DNA of 64,000 nucleotides from Marinovum sp034669705 (lineage in GTDB: Bacteria > Pseudomonadota > Alphaproteobacteria > Rhodobacterales > Rhodobacteraceae), in contig NZ_JAXMOR010000014.1 in the NCBI RefSeq assembly GCF_034669705.1, positions 1 through 64,000 of the forward strand, written 5' to 3'. Below, one piece after another: positions 1 through 7,412 of this stretch. The position numbers were made by a program, and so were the translations under genes. Position 1 is the first letter of the stretch, and each line of letters starts with the position of its first letter. The notes under the pieces are model-generated. The model ran no database searches. It was not told where the DNA came from and saw nothing but the letters and a program-made list of their open reading frames with translations.

Positions 1-60
1 GGCTTCCTGCTCTTTGATCATCCCGATGATTTGCGCCTCGGTGAAACGGCTCTTTCGCAT
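1..60 (-). CDS. IS3-family transposase OrfA, N-terminal part
   Basis: Reading leftward from the ATG at 60-58 gives MRKSRFTEAQIIGMIKEQEA and then runs off the window. This is the N-terminal helix-turn-helix segment typical of IS3/IS407-type OrfA proteins (pattern RKSRFTE-QI-xxLKE). OrfA binds the element ends and is normally fused to the DDE catalytic OrfB by frameshifting. Only 20 residues are visible, so the family is clear but the subgroup is not. Confidence 0.75.
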   Translation of the reverse strand, partial: MRKSRFTEAQIIGMIKEQEA

Positions 61-122
61 TCGTCTGCTCCTACATAGGTTGGGCAAACTCTACTTCATG
101 GTGAGGGATTTTGCGGGGGGCA
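1..122 (-). mobile_element. IS3-family insertion sequence, end fragment
   Basis: The left edge of the window is the 5' end of an IS3-type element read leftward. It contains the start of orfA (58-60 is its ATG) and about 60 bases of leader. On the minus strand the element appears to begin with TGCCCCCCGC at about base 122, and IS3 elements typically start with TG. The body of the element lies outside the window, so the exact end and the target duplication cannot be confirmed. The neighbouring leftward gene stops three bases away. Confidence 0.6.
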
Positions 123-124
123 CG

Positions 125-679
125 TCAAACCTCATAGACTGCACACAACTTGTCTTTCTTAGAAGATCTTTGAATTCGCTTTAAGTATCGCCCTTCAAGC
201 GCTCTCCGAAGGGATCTAGAAATACTCGTTGAATATGGGCAACCAGTAAGTTCCGAGTTCGCACTGGGCCAGAAAATCCGGCCATCAATACTATTGTTCG
301 CTGCCATATATAGGTCGGAAAGTGCTCGGATGTACTTTTTTAAAGAGGTTTTGCGGGTCGGGTATATGCCTAATTCCGTGAGCCAAAATTCTAGTGCTCC
401 AAAAGTTGTTGCGTCTCTTGGTTCAAATTCGCAATAAACTTGGCGGGTTCCCTCTATCAGCTCACCGAACTGATCCGAGACAGTTGTGTACGTGCGGTTC
501 TCGTCTTTCAAATTTCTTCCTTTCAAACAGTAAAAGCCCTCAAGAGGGCTGCACACCATAGGTGCATTGGTTGAATTGTTGGGAAGCATGGCCGCTACCG
601 CGCCCAAGCATTTGACACAAAAAATCCCGCGATCCTTGCGGGGCGGGGGCTGTGTCGGTAGTTCCCAAGCGTGATTCAC
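125..679 (-). CDS. hypothetical protein next to IS end
   Basis: This is an open frame of 184 codons from a GTG at 679, with alternative in-frame ATG starts, including one at codon 31. The protein has several cysteines near the N-terminus and a lysine- and arginine-rich C-terminal part (SLRRALEGRYLKRIQRSSKK). I see no signal peptide or membrane segment and recognise no family. Its stop (125-127) is immediately beside the end of the IS3 element, so the C-terminus may have been cut or altered by that insertion. Base composition is AT-richer than the chromosomal core, as in the rest of this region. That it is a real gene is likely but not certain. Confidence 0.45.
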   Translation of the reverse strand: MNHAWELPTQPPPRKDRGIFCVKCLGAVAAMLPNNSTNAPMVCSPLEGFYCLKGRNLKDENRTYTTVSDQFGELIEGTRQVYCEFEPRDATTFGALEFWLTELGIYPTRKTSLKKYIRALSDLYMAANNSIDGRIFWPSANSELTGCPYSTSISRSLRRALEGRYLKRIQRSSKKDKLCAVYEV

Positions 680-1515
680 GCCCAGCGAATACAGTGTCTA
701 GCATGAGTAGCCATTGACTGTCAATCAAATTCATGAAAGCGAATATGTTTTCTGAGTTTAGGTGTGATTCTCGACAGTCTGATTTTCGCTGTTTGAGAGG
801 GGGCGCCCTTGTAAGCAATCACGCTCCTGGGCAACTGGCTTAAGTCTCTGACCTAAATAGTTTTTTGCCGTAGATGTAGGGGGTTGGTCGGGAACGGAGG
901 TTAGCAGGATGCTGTTTGGGTTAAGATGAACGCCGTGAGATGCTTGGTTGAGGCGCATGCGACGGACCTACGGAAAGCGGTTATTCGACCCGTGGCACTA
1001 TTGTCGCAGTAACCACGGGTCGCACTTCATGAAAAGGCTTGACAGAAATTACTTGCATACGTGTCTTTGGCTACAGGGGCTGTAGAGCAGGGACAAAGCA
1101 CGCACGGTGAAGATTACACACCGAAGCAACTGGCTACCCTCAACAGTAGTAGGTTACGTCAAGAAATATGTTCGCGCTTTGTCCTGAGTCATTGCGCTCG
1201 TGCTTTCTTCGCCAAGATGACGAGACAAGGCTCTGGGAGAAGCTATCGACGGGGTTGCAATGTTGGGTTGAGGTGCACGAAGACAAAAAGGGTTAGAGCT
1301 TATCCTGAGCGAAGCTTATTGATTGCCCAAAAAAAGCATGCTTGTATACATCTTAATGCGTGGAATCAAAGATTGAGGTGATAAAACACTTCTTGTTCTC
1401 AACTTTTTCCCTCGAGGCAATTGCGTGATTACTGAGTTGCTCGTCGCGGACCCGCGCGAAGAGGCTGTGGTTTAACTTAATCGGGTACTTCCTCTCAAAA
1501 TAGGAAACTGGTTAT
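680..1515. other. accessory intergenic stretch, no convincing gene
   Basis: About 840 bases with only short overlapping frames that lack protein-like composition. The one clear structure is the inverted repeat at 986-1022. A TTGACA hexamer follows at 1039-1044, but I see no good -10 box 16-18 bases downstream of it. Confidence 0.5.
986..1022. repeat. 10-bp perfect inverted repeat
   Basis: CGACCCGTGG at 986-995 is matched by its exact complement CCACGGGTCG at 1013-1022, leaving a 17-base loop. It lies 16 bases before a TTGACA hexamer. It could be a protein-binding site, a terminator without a T-tract, or a recombination or replication structure. The sequence does not say which. Confidence 0.6.
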
Positions 1516-1719
1516 ATGAAACCGATGAAGTTGGTTGCGGCGGCTGTAGTCGCCATGGCGCTCTCGTTGTCGCCAGCTGGTGCAGGTGAGCTTCCCTCCG
1601 GTGGTAGCGGGAGCGGTAGCGGTAGCGGCAATGGTGCCGGGTTTGCCGTTGTGGCTCTTGTAGCGGTGGTCGCCTTGATGATCTATTCTTCTGTTCGCCA
1701 AGTTCAGCGAGAGCAATAA
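1516..1719 (+). CDS. small secreted/membrane peptide with Gly-Ser linker
   Basis: A 67-residue protein starting at the ATG 1516. Residues 1-24 form a Sec-type signal peptide (basic start, AAAVVAMALSL core, AGAGE cleavage region). Residues 28-41 are a pure Gly/Ser/Asn linker with four Gly-Ser repeats. Residues 42-57 are a hydrophobic segment (AGFAVVALVAVVALMIYS), followed by a short charged tail. Small proteins of this build, signal plus Gly/Ser linker plus one transmembrane helix, are common in Rhodobacteraceae, but I cannot name a function. It stands alone with no obvious partner gene, so no role can be inferred from context. Confidence 0.55.
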   Translation: MKPMKLVAAAVVAMALSLSPAGAGELPSGGSGSGSGSGNGAGFAVVALVAVVALMIYSSVRQVQREQ

Positions 1720-2163
1720 TAACAAATTTGGAGCTCCGTCGGAGATCTTGCTCAACGTCCATCCGGCGGGGCCTTTCAGAATTAGTATCCTGATTGCATT
1801 TAGTTATTTGAGTCAACCCATATTGGGTCTGTGGTAATCAGGTGATCCCAGGTGTCATGCTCCCATCTTGTTAGGTCACTCATTGGCCTCGCACACTCAG
1901 GTCATGTTGACAAAGGGCGGACCCATAGTCGGGTGGGCCTCCGTTGCAGCTGCTAGGAAGAATCGTGATCGGCTGACAGTGCGAACCCCTTTTTTCGACA
2001 CGTCAGAGACAGATTCTCCAGCTCCAGCTCCAGCTCCAGCTCCTGCTTTGATTTGGAAATCCCATAGCCGATAATTTCTGGGCCATCGGCGCCATTAGGG
2101 TAGAGCCTAGCGTTATCGAAACCTGTTACTGTCTGGGTGGTAACTTTAGGGCTGATTTGCTTG
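1720..2163. other. intergenic stretch with hexamer repeat
   Basis: No credible gene is visible between the small membrane peptide and the recombinase promoter. The only feature is a CTCCAG hexamer array at 2016-2043 (about four and a half units), which creates an artificial Pro-Ala frame. Confidence 0.5.
2016..2043. repeat. CTCCAG tandem hexamer array
   Basis: Four complete CTCCAG units and a partial fifth lie in tandem at 2016-2043. Short in-phase arrays like this change length by slippage. Here the array lies in apparently non-coding DNA about 180 bases before the recombinase gene. Confidence 0.7.
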
Positions 2164-2209
2164 CAAATGTTACTAGAATCACCTTACTCTAGATTCAAAT
2201 GTTACTGGA
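2164..2209 (+). promoter_or_regulatory. paired direct repeat upstream of serine recombinase (res-like)
   Basis: CAAATGTTACTAGA (2164-2177) recurs as CAAATGTTACTGGA (2196-2209), with one mismatch in 14 bases. The starts are 32 bases apart, about three helical turns, so both copies face the same side of the helix. The pair ends 12 bases before the recombinase ATG. Tn3-type resolvases bind paired subsites in their own promoter, so a recombination or operator role is a reasonable inference. Confidence 0.5.
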
Positions 2210-2221
2210 TCGGAGAATATT

Positions 2222-2764
2222 ATGGCTTGTGTTGGTTATCGTCGTGTCAGCACCATAGATCAGAACTTGGACCGTCAAGACTTGGGTCAAGTGGACAAGG
2301 TGTTTGAAGAGAAGCTCTCAGGTAAGAGCGCCAAAGATCGCCCAGCGCTGCAAGCCATGCTCGACTACATCCGTGAGGGTGACAGGGTGGTGGTTTACGC
2401 CATCGACCGTCTTGCCCGCGACCTCAGAGACCTTCAGGACATTATCCAGACAGTCAACGACATGGGAGCCACCATCGCTTTTCTGTCTGAAGGGCTGACC
2501 TTTTCGTCTGATAAGGACGACGCATTTGCCAAGCTACAGCTTCAGATGATGGGAGCCTTTGCCGAGTTTGAGAGGAACATCATCCGCAAGAGGCAGGCAG
2601 AGGGGATCGCCAAGGCCAAGGCAAAGGGTGTCTACAAGGGCAGGAAGCCCACCATCGACCGCGACAAGGTGAAGGAACTGAAGGCCGATGGGCTTTCGAC
2701 TTACAAGATAGCGGACACTATGGGCATCAGCCGGATGTCGGTACATCGTATTCTGAACGGTTAA
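2222..2764 (+). CDS. serine recombinase (resolvase/invertase family)
   Basis: A 180-residue site-specific recombinase of the Tn3 resolvase/DNA invertase class. Residues 1-135 are the catalytic domain: nucleophile Ser10 in YRRVSTIDQNLDRQ, then VVYAIDRLARDLRDL, and the E-helix segment FAEFERNIIRKRQAEGIAKA. Residues 140-180 are the C-terminal DNA-binding part with helix-turn-helix LSTYKIADTMGISRMSVHRI. Length and all key elements are those of an intact enzyme. It cuts both strands through a phosphoserine link and rejoins them at paired sites, and the direct repeats at 2164-2209 are candidate sites. ATG 2222 is preceded by CGGAG. A 33-codon relic of a second copy lies at 5821-5922. Confidence 0.93.
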   Translation: MACVGYRRVSTIDQNLDRQDLGQVDKVFEEKLSGKSAKDRPALQAMLDYIREGDRVVVYAIDRLARDLRDLQDIIQTVNDMGATIAFLSEGLTFSSDKDDAFAKLQLQMMGAFAEFERNIIRKRQAEGIAKAKAKGVYKGRKPTIDRDKVKELKADGLSTYKIADTMGISRMSVHRILNG

Positions 2765-2788
2765 TCTGGTTGAAATCTGAACTACGTT

Positions 2789-2808
2789 GGGACCCGGCCT
2801 AGGGTCCC
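2789..2808 (+). terminator. hairpin after recombinase gene
   Basis: GGGACCC (2789-2795) pairs with GGGTCCC (2802-2808) across a 6-base loop, 24 bases after the recombinase stop. There is no T-run directly after it, so it may be a weak terminator or an mRNA-stabilising hairpin. A diverged equivalent follows the recombinase relic at 5949-5971. Confidence 0.5.
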
Positions 2809-3078
2809 CTGAAGTTCTAGAAGGGAGGTTTTTGCCATTCGGGTCAGCCACTTCCGGGTCCGAGGAAAAATTTTTGAGGTCACGCGTGTGTGCTTTGGTT
2901 TCGGTGGGTACTTGAGCCTAGCCTGGTTGCCGGATGTCCGCACAGCGCAGAAAGCACCCTTTGCAAAGTTGCAACCATTTCCCGTAAGTAGACATAATTA
3001 TGGCATGTATTGCGAAAATTGAAGTAGCCTATTTCTATATGCTTGACAGAATGCGGTACCCTTGATGGAGTTTGATGC
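2809..3078. promoter_or_regulatory. spacer and likely promoter region before the DUF5677-like gene
   Basis: About 270 bases without a gene. The last part is AT-rich, and CTTGACAGAATGCGG at about 3042-3056 resembles a -35 region. The same CTTGACAGAA string occurs near 1038. I see no convincing -10 box, so promoter placement is tentative. Confidence 0.35.
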
Positions 3079-3936
3079 TTGAAGAAAGTTCATTTCGATA
3101 CGAACCCGACTGAAGAGTCGGCGCAATATGCAGAACTGGCAAACTTGCTACTCGTTTTACTCAATAGAGTATGTGTTGAACTCACCGTAGAATCGCATCT
3201 GAATAAGGTTCTCAATGAAGATCAATTTCGAGTTTCTGGCAGCCTAATCCACTCTGTGTGCGCTGTCGGAACGCTCCTTTCTGAGCTTATCGAGGAAAAG
3301 TCAATTCGCCTCCCTTATGCGTTTCCGATAGCAAGAATGTGTTATGAGCGGTTGCTGTCGGCAGCATATGTGCTGTCGGACAACGGAGAGGCCGCTAAGC
3401 GCTCGATTCTATATTCCGTATATAGTGCCTTCAGAAACCAAAAGAGACACTACTCAGCCGGGAATTATCGCGAGGTGATTCCAGCAGGGTATCGTATTTC
3501 ACGCAAGTCTAAAATAGTGGCTGAAGCCATTGATTACTTTGAGAAAGAAAAGAACGCAAATCTCGAGTGTGAGCTCGATAGGCATGCCAGATGTAAGATA
3601 ATTGGAACAAGAAGTAGTAAAGCGGGTATGCTTTTTGAATCGGTTGAGCAAGCAGGTCATGCGACTTCATCAGAGATCGTGCACGGCAGTTATCATTCGA
3701 CCCTCCTATTTTCGGACAGCGCGGCAGCGGGCTCTCTTGCAAGGAATCTGGATGAAGCAACAACTATGATCATGATGATTTTTATCCTATCATCTGAGGC
3801 CATGGGGCACTTGCTTGCAGAGATATTCCCTGACCTTCCAAGCCCACCTCTATTGATCGAAGCTGGCAAGACATTCGCGAAGTTTGAACTGCCGGAGCAC
3901 ACAGACCTCGTCAACCGCGCATATGGAGACACCTAA
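3079..3936 (+). CDS. DUF5677-like protein of unknown function
   Basis: A 285-residue, probably helical and cytoplasmic protein read from a TTG start at 3079. A GATGGAG ribosome site ends 9 bases before that start, and there is no ATG in frame upstream. Residues 40-110 hold hydrophobic helices (LIHSVCAVGTLLSELIEE, FPIARMCYERLLSAAYVLSD). Residues around 205-250 contain EIVHGSYHS followed by a hydrophobic helix. This layout, with an ArMxxERLL segment followed by a His/Ser motif and terminal helices, resembles the DUF5677 family, but the assignment is by eye. It is AT-rich with codon use unlike the core. It lies 199 bases ahead of a HEPN-domain gene on the same strand that also starts with TTG. 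Together the two look like cargo carried between the recombinase and its relic. Confidence 0.6.
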   Translation: MKKVHFDTNPTEESAQYAELANLLLVLLNRVCVELTVESHLNKVLNEDQFRVSGSLIHSVCAVGTLLSELIEEKSIRLPYAFPIARMCYERLLSAAYVLSDNGEAAKRSILYSVYSAFRNQKRHYSAGNYREVIPAGYRISRKSKIVAEAIDYFEKEKNANLECELDRHARCKIIGTRSSKAGMLFESVEQAGHATSSEIVHGSYHSTLLFSDSAAAGSLARNLDEATTMIMMIFILSSEAMGHLLAEIFPDLPSPPLLIEAGKTFAKFELPEHTDLVNRAYGDT

Positions 3937-4135
3937 TTTGTGAAGAGTCCGTTTTAGGGGCTTGGAGCGGACCTTAGGCGGATCTAATGCAAACGGCGGC
4001 TTTGGACCGTCCACGTTTGGGGCGTGCGATGGGTCTGGCGAATATGCCGCGATCGATCTAATTGCGGCAGAGAGACCATCAACAACCTTTCGTAGTTAGC
4101 TCTAAGCGTTTTTTTGATATGAGAGGAAGTCTTCA

Positions 4136-5422
4136 TTGAACCCTAAGCAACAGCACAAGCGTACACTTGTGGAGATATCAAAGCGTCTTCTGAGCGAACT
4201 TAAACTGGGCTGTGTTGATGATATTCTTAAAGCCACCAACAAAGCAAATTATCGACGCCTTTTTTCGAGCAATGGGGTCATTATTCTCACTCAAGATTTT
4301 GATAGAATACTGAATGAGTTAGAAGCTGCCGCTTCAAAAATATTGGGCTCGAAAGCCGCCAATCGCAAAACAATTCAAGATGCTGCTATGGCTTCGTGTC
4401 GCCAAGTTTCAGCCGGCTGCAGCAACAAGTCTACTGCCGAAGAACTGGTTGAAACAATCCTATCGGAGGCTGGCAGAGAATATACTCACGTTTGCGAATG
4501 TTACGTTGCAAGGTTCACGAATAGTTTCCAAGAGACGGTCGCAGTTGGCCCGGTGAGGTTGCTTCCCCTCGAAAATGTACTGGGTGAAACAAAGCTTGGA
4601 GACAACAAGCGGATAACGCTGGAAATCGAAAATCCTAAGGGTGGGTTATTTATTAGGGGCGCAGAACGACCATTCATAGCGACCAGATCAGCCTGGGCAG
4701 TTGAAGTATCTGCAACAAAAGCAAATGTTCCCGTTGAAGCACGGTGGCAAATCGAAGTTGCCATAAGTCTCATGCGATTATCGTCCGATCATTGGAAGGG
4801 ACACTACCCATTGCTGGGCGAAATAGAGCCTTTACCAACAGTGCGTACAGAGCATCGTGATCTAACTGTGACATACGACAACGAAAGCCTTGCGGTTGGT
4901 GGCTCTGAGGTTCCACATTGGTACGAAATCGACAGTGCTGTCGCGGCGGATCTAAGGAATCCTAAAGTTCAGGAAAATGCGCGCCATATTTTCAAACCTA
5001 AAAAACAAAGTTTGGCTGAAAGAATCGGAAATGGTTTGGGCTGGATGACGCGAGGGCGGCAGGCACTGGACGGCGCACAAAGAGTCCTTTCATTTGCAAC
5101 GTCACTGGAATCTCTATTGTCGTCGTCGGACAAAGGAGCCCCTGTAGTTCAAACGATCTGCCGTCATGCTGCGGTCATCCTGACCAATGACGTCGAAGAT
5201 CGGTTTGGCATCTTTTATGATCTGAAAAAGCTATATGAATTGCGCTCTGCTATCGTTCATACTGGAAGCCGGAGTGTGCTTAAGCACGAAGCCGAGAGCA
5301 TCCAAGGTTATGCAGAAGCAATATACAAAACAGTGCTTCAAAGGTGCGACCTGAGTATGACGCAAGACAGGTTTAGTGAAAACCTGAGAAAGGCAAGTCA
5401 TGGAGCGTCTTGGTTGCATTGA
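4136..5422 (+). CDS. Apea-type HEPN domain protein, putative RNase/defence protein
   Basis: A 428-residue protein from a TTG at 4136, with GAGAGGAAG as ribosome site. Residues 1-120 are helical and lysine-rich. Residues 130-290 form a mixed region without a motif I can name. Residues 305-400 match an Apea-like HEPN domain: a long helix with QRVLSFATSLESLLSS, then ICRHAAVILTNDVEDR, then LYELRSAIVHTGSR. Arg370 and His375 form the R-x4-H motif that carries ribonuclease activity in many HEPN proteins. HEPN proteins of this class cut RNA in antiphage or toxin systems, so a defence role is an inference from family and location. The gene pairs with the DUF5677-like gene upstream, inside an AT-rich segment bounded by two recombinase copies. 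Confidence 0.75.
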   Translation: MNPKQQHKRTLVEISKRLLSELKLGCVDDILKATNKANYRRLFSSNGVIILTQDFDRILNELEAAASKILGSKAANRKTIQDAAMASCRQVSAGCSNKSTAEELVETILSEAGREYTHVCECYVARFTNSFQETVAVGPVRLLPLENVLGETKLGDNKRITLEIENPKGGLFIRGAERPFIATRSAWAVEVSATKANVPVEARWQIEVAISLMRLSSDHWKGHYPLLGEIEPLPTVRTEHRDLTVTYDNESLAVGGSEVPHWYEIDSAVAADLRNPKVQENARHIFKPKKQSLAERIGNGLGWMTRGRQALDGAQRVLSFATSLESLLSSSDKGAPVVQTICRHAAVILTNDVEDRFGIFYDLKKLYELRSAIVHTGSRSVLKHEAESIQGYAEAIYKTVLQRCDLSMTQDRFSENLRKASHGASWLH

Positions 5423-5779
5423 ACTCACTCAATTCAAGTCTTCGAACATGCCCCGAATAGAAAACAGTTGCTCCACCCTTTTTGCATGAACGGTAGCTCA
5501 GGGCAGTTCGAGAAACTTTGCAAAGACACCGATGCGCATTAGTGTCGCTGGTACTGATCGCAGAAAATGGGAGTTCTCCGTCCACCGTGCTGGAAACTTA
5601 CTTCAGCTTTGGGCTGCCAGCTACCGTTGCTGAACTCGACTAACAACACAAAGGCCTGTCCAGCTACGCATTTGGACGCAAGGGGATGACGATAGCTCTG
5701 TTGAGCCAGCAGAACTTTCGATTTTTGCGGGTTTGAGGGCGCAGCGCGAATGCGGCTCGCCTGAGGTTCAGTTGCTAGT
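5423..5779. other. intergenic stretch after HEPN gene
   Basis: About 360 bases with no supported gene. Small minus-strand frames here lack ribosome sites and a protein-like composition. The stretch leads into a tRNA-like fragment and the recombinase relic. Confidence 0.5.
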
Positions 5780-5812
5780 GTCCGTATGGACGTGGAGGTT
5801 CGATTCCCCTCC
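5780..5812 (+). pseudogene. degenerate tRNA- or tmRNA-like 3' fragment
   Basis: A 4-bp hairpin GTCC-gtat-GGAC (5780-5791), like a variable arm, is followed by a T-arm-like segment. That segment is GGAGG (5794-5798), a canonical TTCGATT loop (5799-5805) and CCCCT (5806-5810), with one mismatched stem pair. No acceptor stem or CCA follows. It abuts the truncated recombinase, as expected for a relic of an integration site in a tRNA or tmRNA gene. It could also be a chance match. Confidence 0.35.
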
Positions 5813-5820
5813 TGAGATAC

Positions 5821-5922
5821 GACAAAGTGAGAGAGCTGAAGGAAGAAGGGCTGTCTACTTACAAGATTGCTGAGAATATGGGCATTAGCCGTATGTCAGT
5901 CCATCGAATATTAAACGGGTAG
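5821..5922 (+). pseudogene. C-terminal relic of a second serine recombinase
   Basis: Thirty-three codons and a TAG encode the recombinase helix-turn-helix tail. 28 of 33 residues match residues 148-180 of the protein at 2222-2764, including LSTYKIAENMGISRMSVHRI. Homology begins abruptly at about 5818. No catalytic domain precedes it, so it cannot be active. The DNA has diverged at many third positions, so this is an old paralogue and not a recent duplication. A GGGTCCC hairpin follows, as after the intact gene. Confidence 0.85.
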
Positions 5923-5948
5923 GTCAAGGGAATTTACTGAGTGAGAGA

Positions 5949-5971
5949 GACCCCATCCATGCGGTAGGGTC
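5949..5971 (+). terminator. hairpin after recombinase relic
   Basis: GACCC (5949-5953) pairs with GGGTC (5967-5971), a diverged equivalent of the hairpin at 2789-2808. Both are followed further on by an AGGAAAAA(A)TT string (about 2864 and 6029), which suggests the whole downstream block was duplicated with the recombinase. Confidence 0.4.
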
Positions 5972-6036
5972 CCTTGAGATTACTGTGGGGTGATCCTGTT
6001 TTGGCTGGGCATCCACCTCGGAGTTCTAGGAAAAAA

Positions 6037-6558
6037 TTACACAGAACCCCTGAGTTTTGCGAGAAACGAGCGTGAGAGGCTGGACGGAAGTACAAACGTT
6101 CCGCTGTTGCGTTTCCCATATATCTTTATTTCGTAGTCTTGCCCCGAAGCTTTCTGCAGCTTCGATATGGGCATCTCCAATACAAAGTACTCTTCGGTAG
6201 TAACCATTCCGGCGGCAGTTGACGTTCCGCTATCGATAGGAACCAGTTTGAAGTTGGTCCTGTCTTCTCCTATTGCCGATTTGTAGAACCCCCAGTCAGT
6301 CCCGGATGCCTTAACGAGCAATTGAGCTGTGCTTCGAATTACTTGTGTCAAATCGGCTTGAAGTGACAGTTTTACTGGGAAATCGTCGGTGAACCCCTGT
6401 TGGCTCAAACGAAAGGGAGTTTTGATAGTTCTCTTTCCGGTGAACTTGTCTTCCGTAACAACGATTTCACTTTTCGGCTTTCCTATCTCGCTTGGAGATG
6501 TGCCCATGCAACCTGATGCCAGAGAAGCGATAATAATAATTGAAGAAATTGTTCTAAT
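6037..6558 (-). CDS. predicted lipoprotein of unknown function (non-standard start)
   Basis: The first in-frame ATG is at 6507, but the open frame continues upstream to a stop at 6565-6567. That upstream part encodes a textbook lipoprotein signal: IRTISS, then a run of isoleucines, then ASLASGC with the Cys codon at 6508-6510. There is no ATG, GTG or TTG upstream in this frame, so the full protein would have to start at an ATT (6558-6556) or similar codon. The mature part is about 157 residues, rich in beta-type sequence (DDFPVKLSLQADL, YFVLEMPISKL, QDYEIKIYGK). I recognise no family. A conservative annotation would use 6037-6507, but the signal peptide argues for the longer form. It sits 95 bases after a secreted protein gene on the same strand. 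Confidence 0.6.
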   Translation of the reverse strand: MRTISSIIIIASLASGCMGTSPSEIGKPKSEIVVTEDKFTGKRTIKTPFRLSQQGFTDDFPVKLSLQADLTQVIRSTAQLLVKASGTDWGFYKSAIGEDRTNFKLVPIDSGTSTAAGMVTTEEYFVLEMPISKLQKASGQDYEIKIYGKRNSGTFVLPSSLSRSFLAKLRGSV

Positions 6559-6653
6559 GGTCGTTTATTGTTCCACTTATGTTTCGAGGATTTTATCTGA
6601 TCCTCTAATGTCATCAGCTTCCAGCGCTGGCCTGTCGAGAGGCCAACGAGTGG

Positions 6654-7412
6654 CTACTCATCGGTATTTAATAGGTATTCGCAGTCGCCTACTTCATTTT
6701 CGGAAGTGATAGAGCTTTCCAGTTTGTATCCGCGAAACTCCTGAAGTTGCCGTCGCGCTTGCAAAACTTGAAGGCGCGCATCTAAAAGTTCGTCGCGAGT
6801 AGCGTTAATCTCAACACTAGAGTCTGGCAGTCCAAACTCTCTGAATACACTTAGGCAAATGGGGTTCAGAATAGCCTCTCTTCGATCTCTTCGGTATAAT
6901 TTCTCGCAGGTTGTTTGAACCATCTTTTCTGTTTCTCGACTTCGCTGTCCCTTGGCGGCGTTGACTCGATATTCAGCTGTCCTTAAGTTTTTCTCGGCTA
7001 ACGTTAAAGAGCATTCAAGTCTGCGCTCTTCATCTCCGTGGGCTTTCAGAAGTTCGGCATCTCTTCGTTCCTGTTCACGCTTGCGTGCTTCGGCTTCTTC
7101 AGAAATTCGCTTTCTCTCTTCGTTCTCTGCTCTTATTTCTTCATCTGTTTTTGCCGAAAAGGACTTTGTAGAAATATCGAAAGTGTATGGTTTTCCTGTT
7201 GCGGCCTCTAGGCATTTTGCCGCCCAAGCCCCTTCAACATTTGAATCAGGCACGATCTTTCCAGATAGAATGTCATTGGAAAATTCCTCTAGTCGTGCCG
7301 TATCACTGATAAATGAGGATCGATTGCATTCAAAGAAACGCCTTTCGGCGCTTGCATGAGACCCTGTCGCAGATAGTGCAAGAGCGTAGAGGATTAGGAG
7401 AGATATTCGCAT
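6654..7412 (-). CDS. secreted coiled-coil protein of unknown function
   Basis: A 252-residue protein with a Sec signal peptide at 1-22 (MRISLLILYALALSATGSHA, cut before AERRF). Residues 90-135 are an uninterrupted charged coiled coil (EEIRAENEERKRISEEAEAR and onward), and a second heptad-like stretch runs through residues 195-225. Five cysteines lie in the mature part and could form disulfides in the periplasm. It is likely co-transcribed with the lipoprotein gene that follows. Base composition is AT-rich. No named family is recognised. Confidence 0.65.
   Translation of the reverse strand: MRISLLILYALALSATGSHASAERRFFECNRSSFISDTARLEEFSNDILSGKIVPDSNVEGAWAAKCLEAATGKPYTFDISTKSFSAKTDEEIRAENEERKRISEEAEARKREQERRDAELLKAHGDEERRLECSLTLAEKNLRTAEYRVNAAKGQRSRETEKMVQTTCEKLYRRDRREAILNPICLSVFREFGLPDSSVEINATRDELLDARLQVLQARRQLQEFRGYKLESSITSENEVGDCEYLLNTDE

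Noticed and set aside
540..958. Overlapping minus-strand frames of 92 and 66 codons
   Set aside because: They overlap a better candidate gene and each other, and lack ribosome sites and protein-like composition.
1061..1381. 106-codon open frame on the plus strand
   Set aside because: No ribosome site, no hydrophobic or domain pattern, and a residue mix typical of chance translation in the accessory region.
1868..2074. 68-codon frame with an Ala-Pro run
   Set aside because: The run comes from a CTCCAG tandem repeat. There is no ribosome site or other protein-like part.
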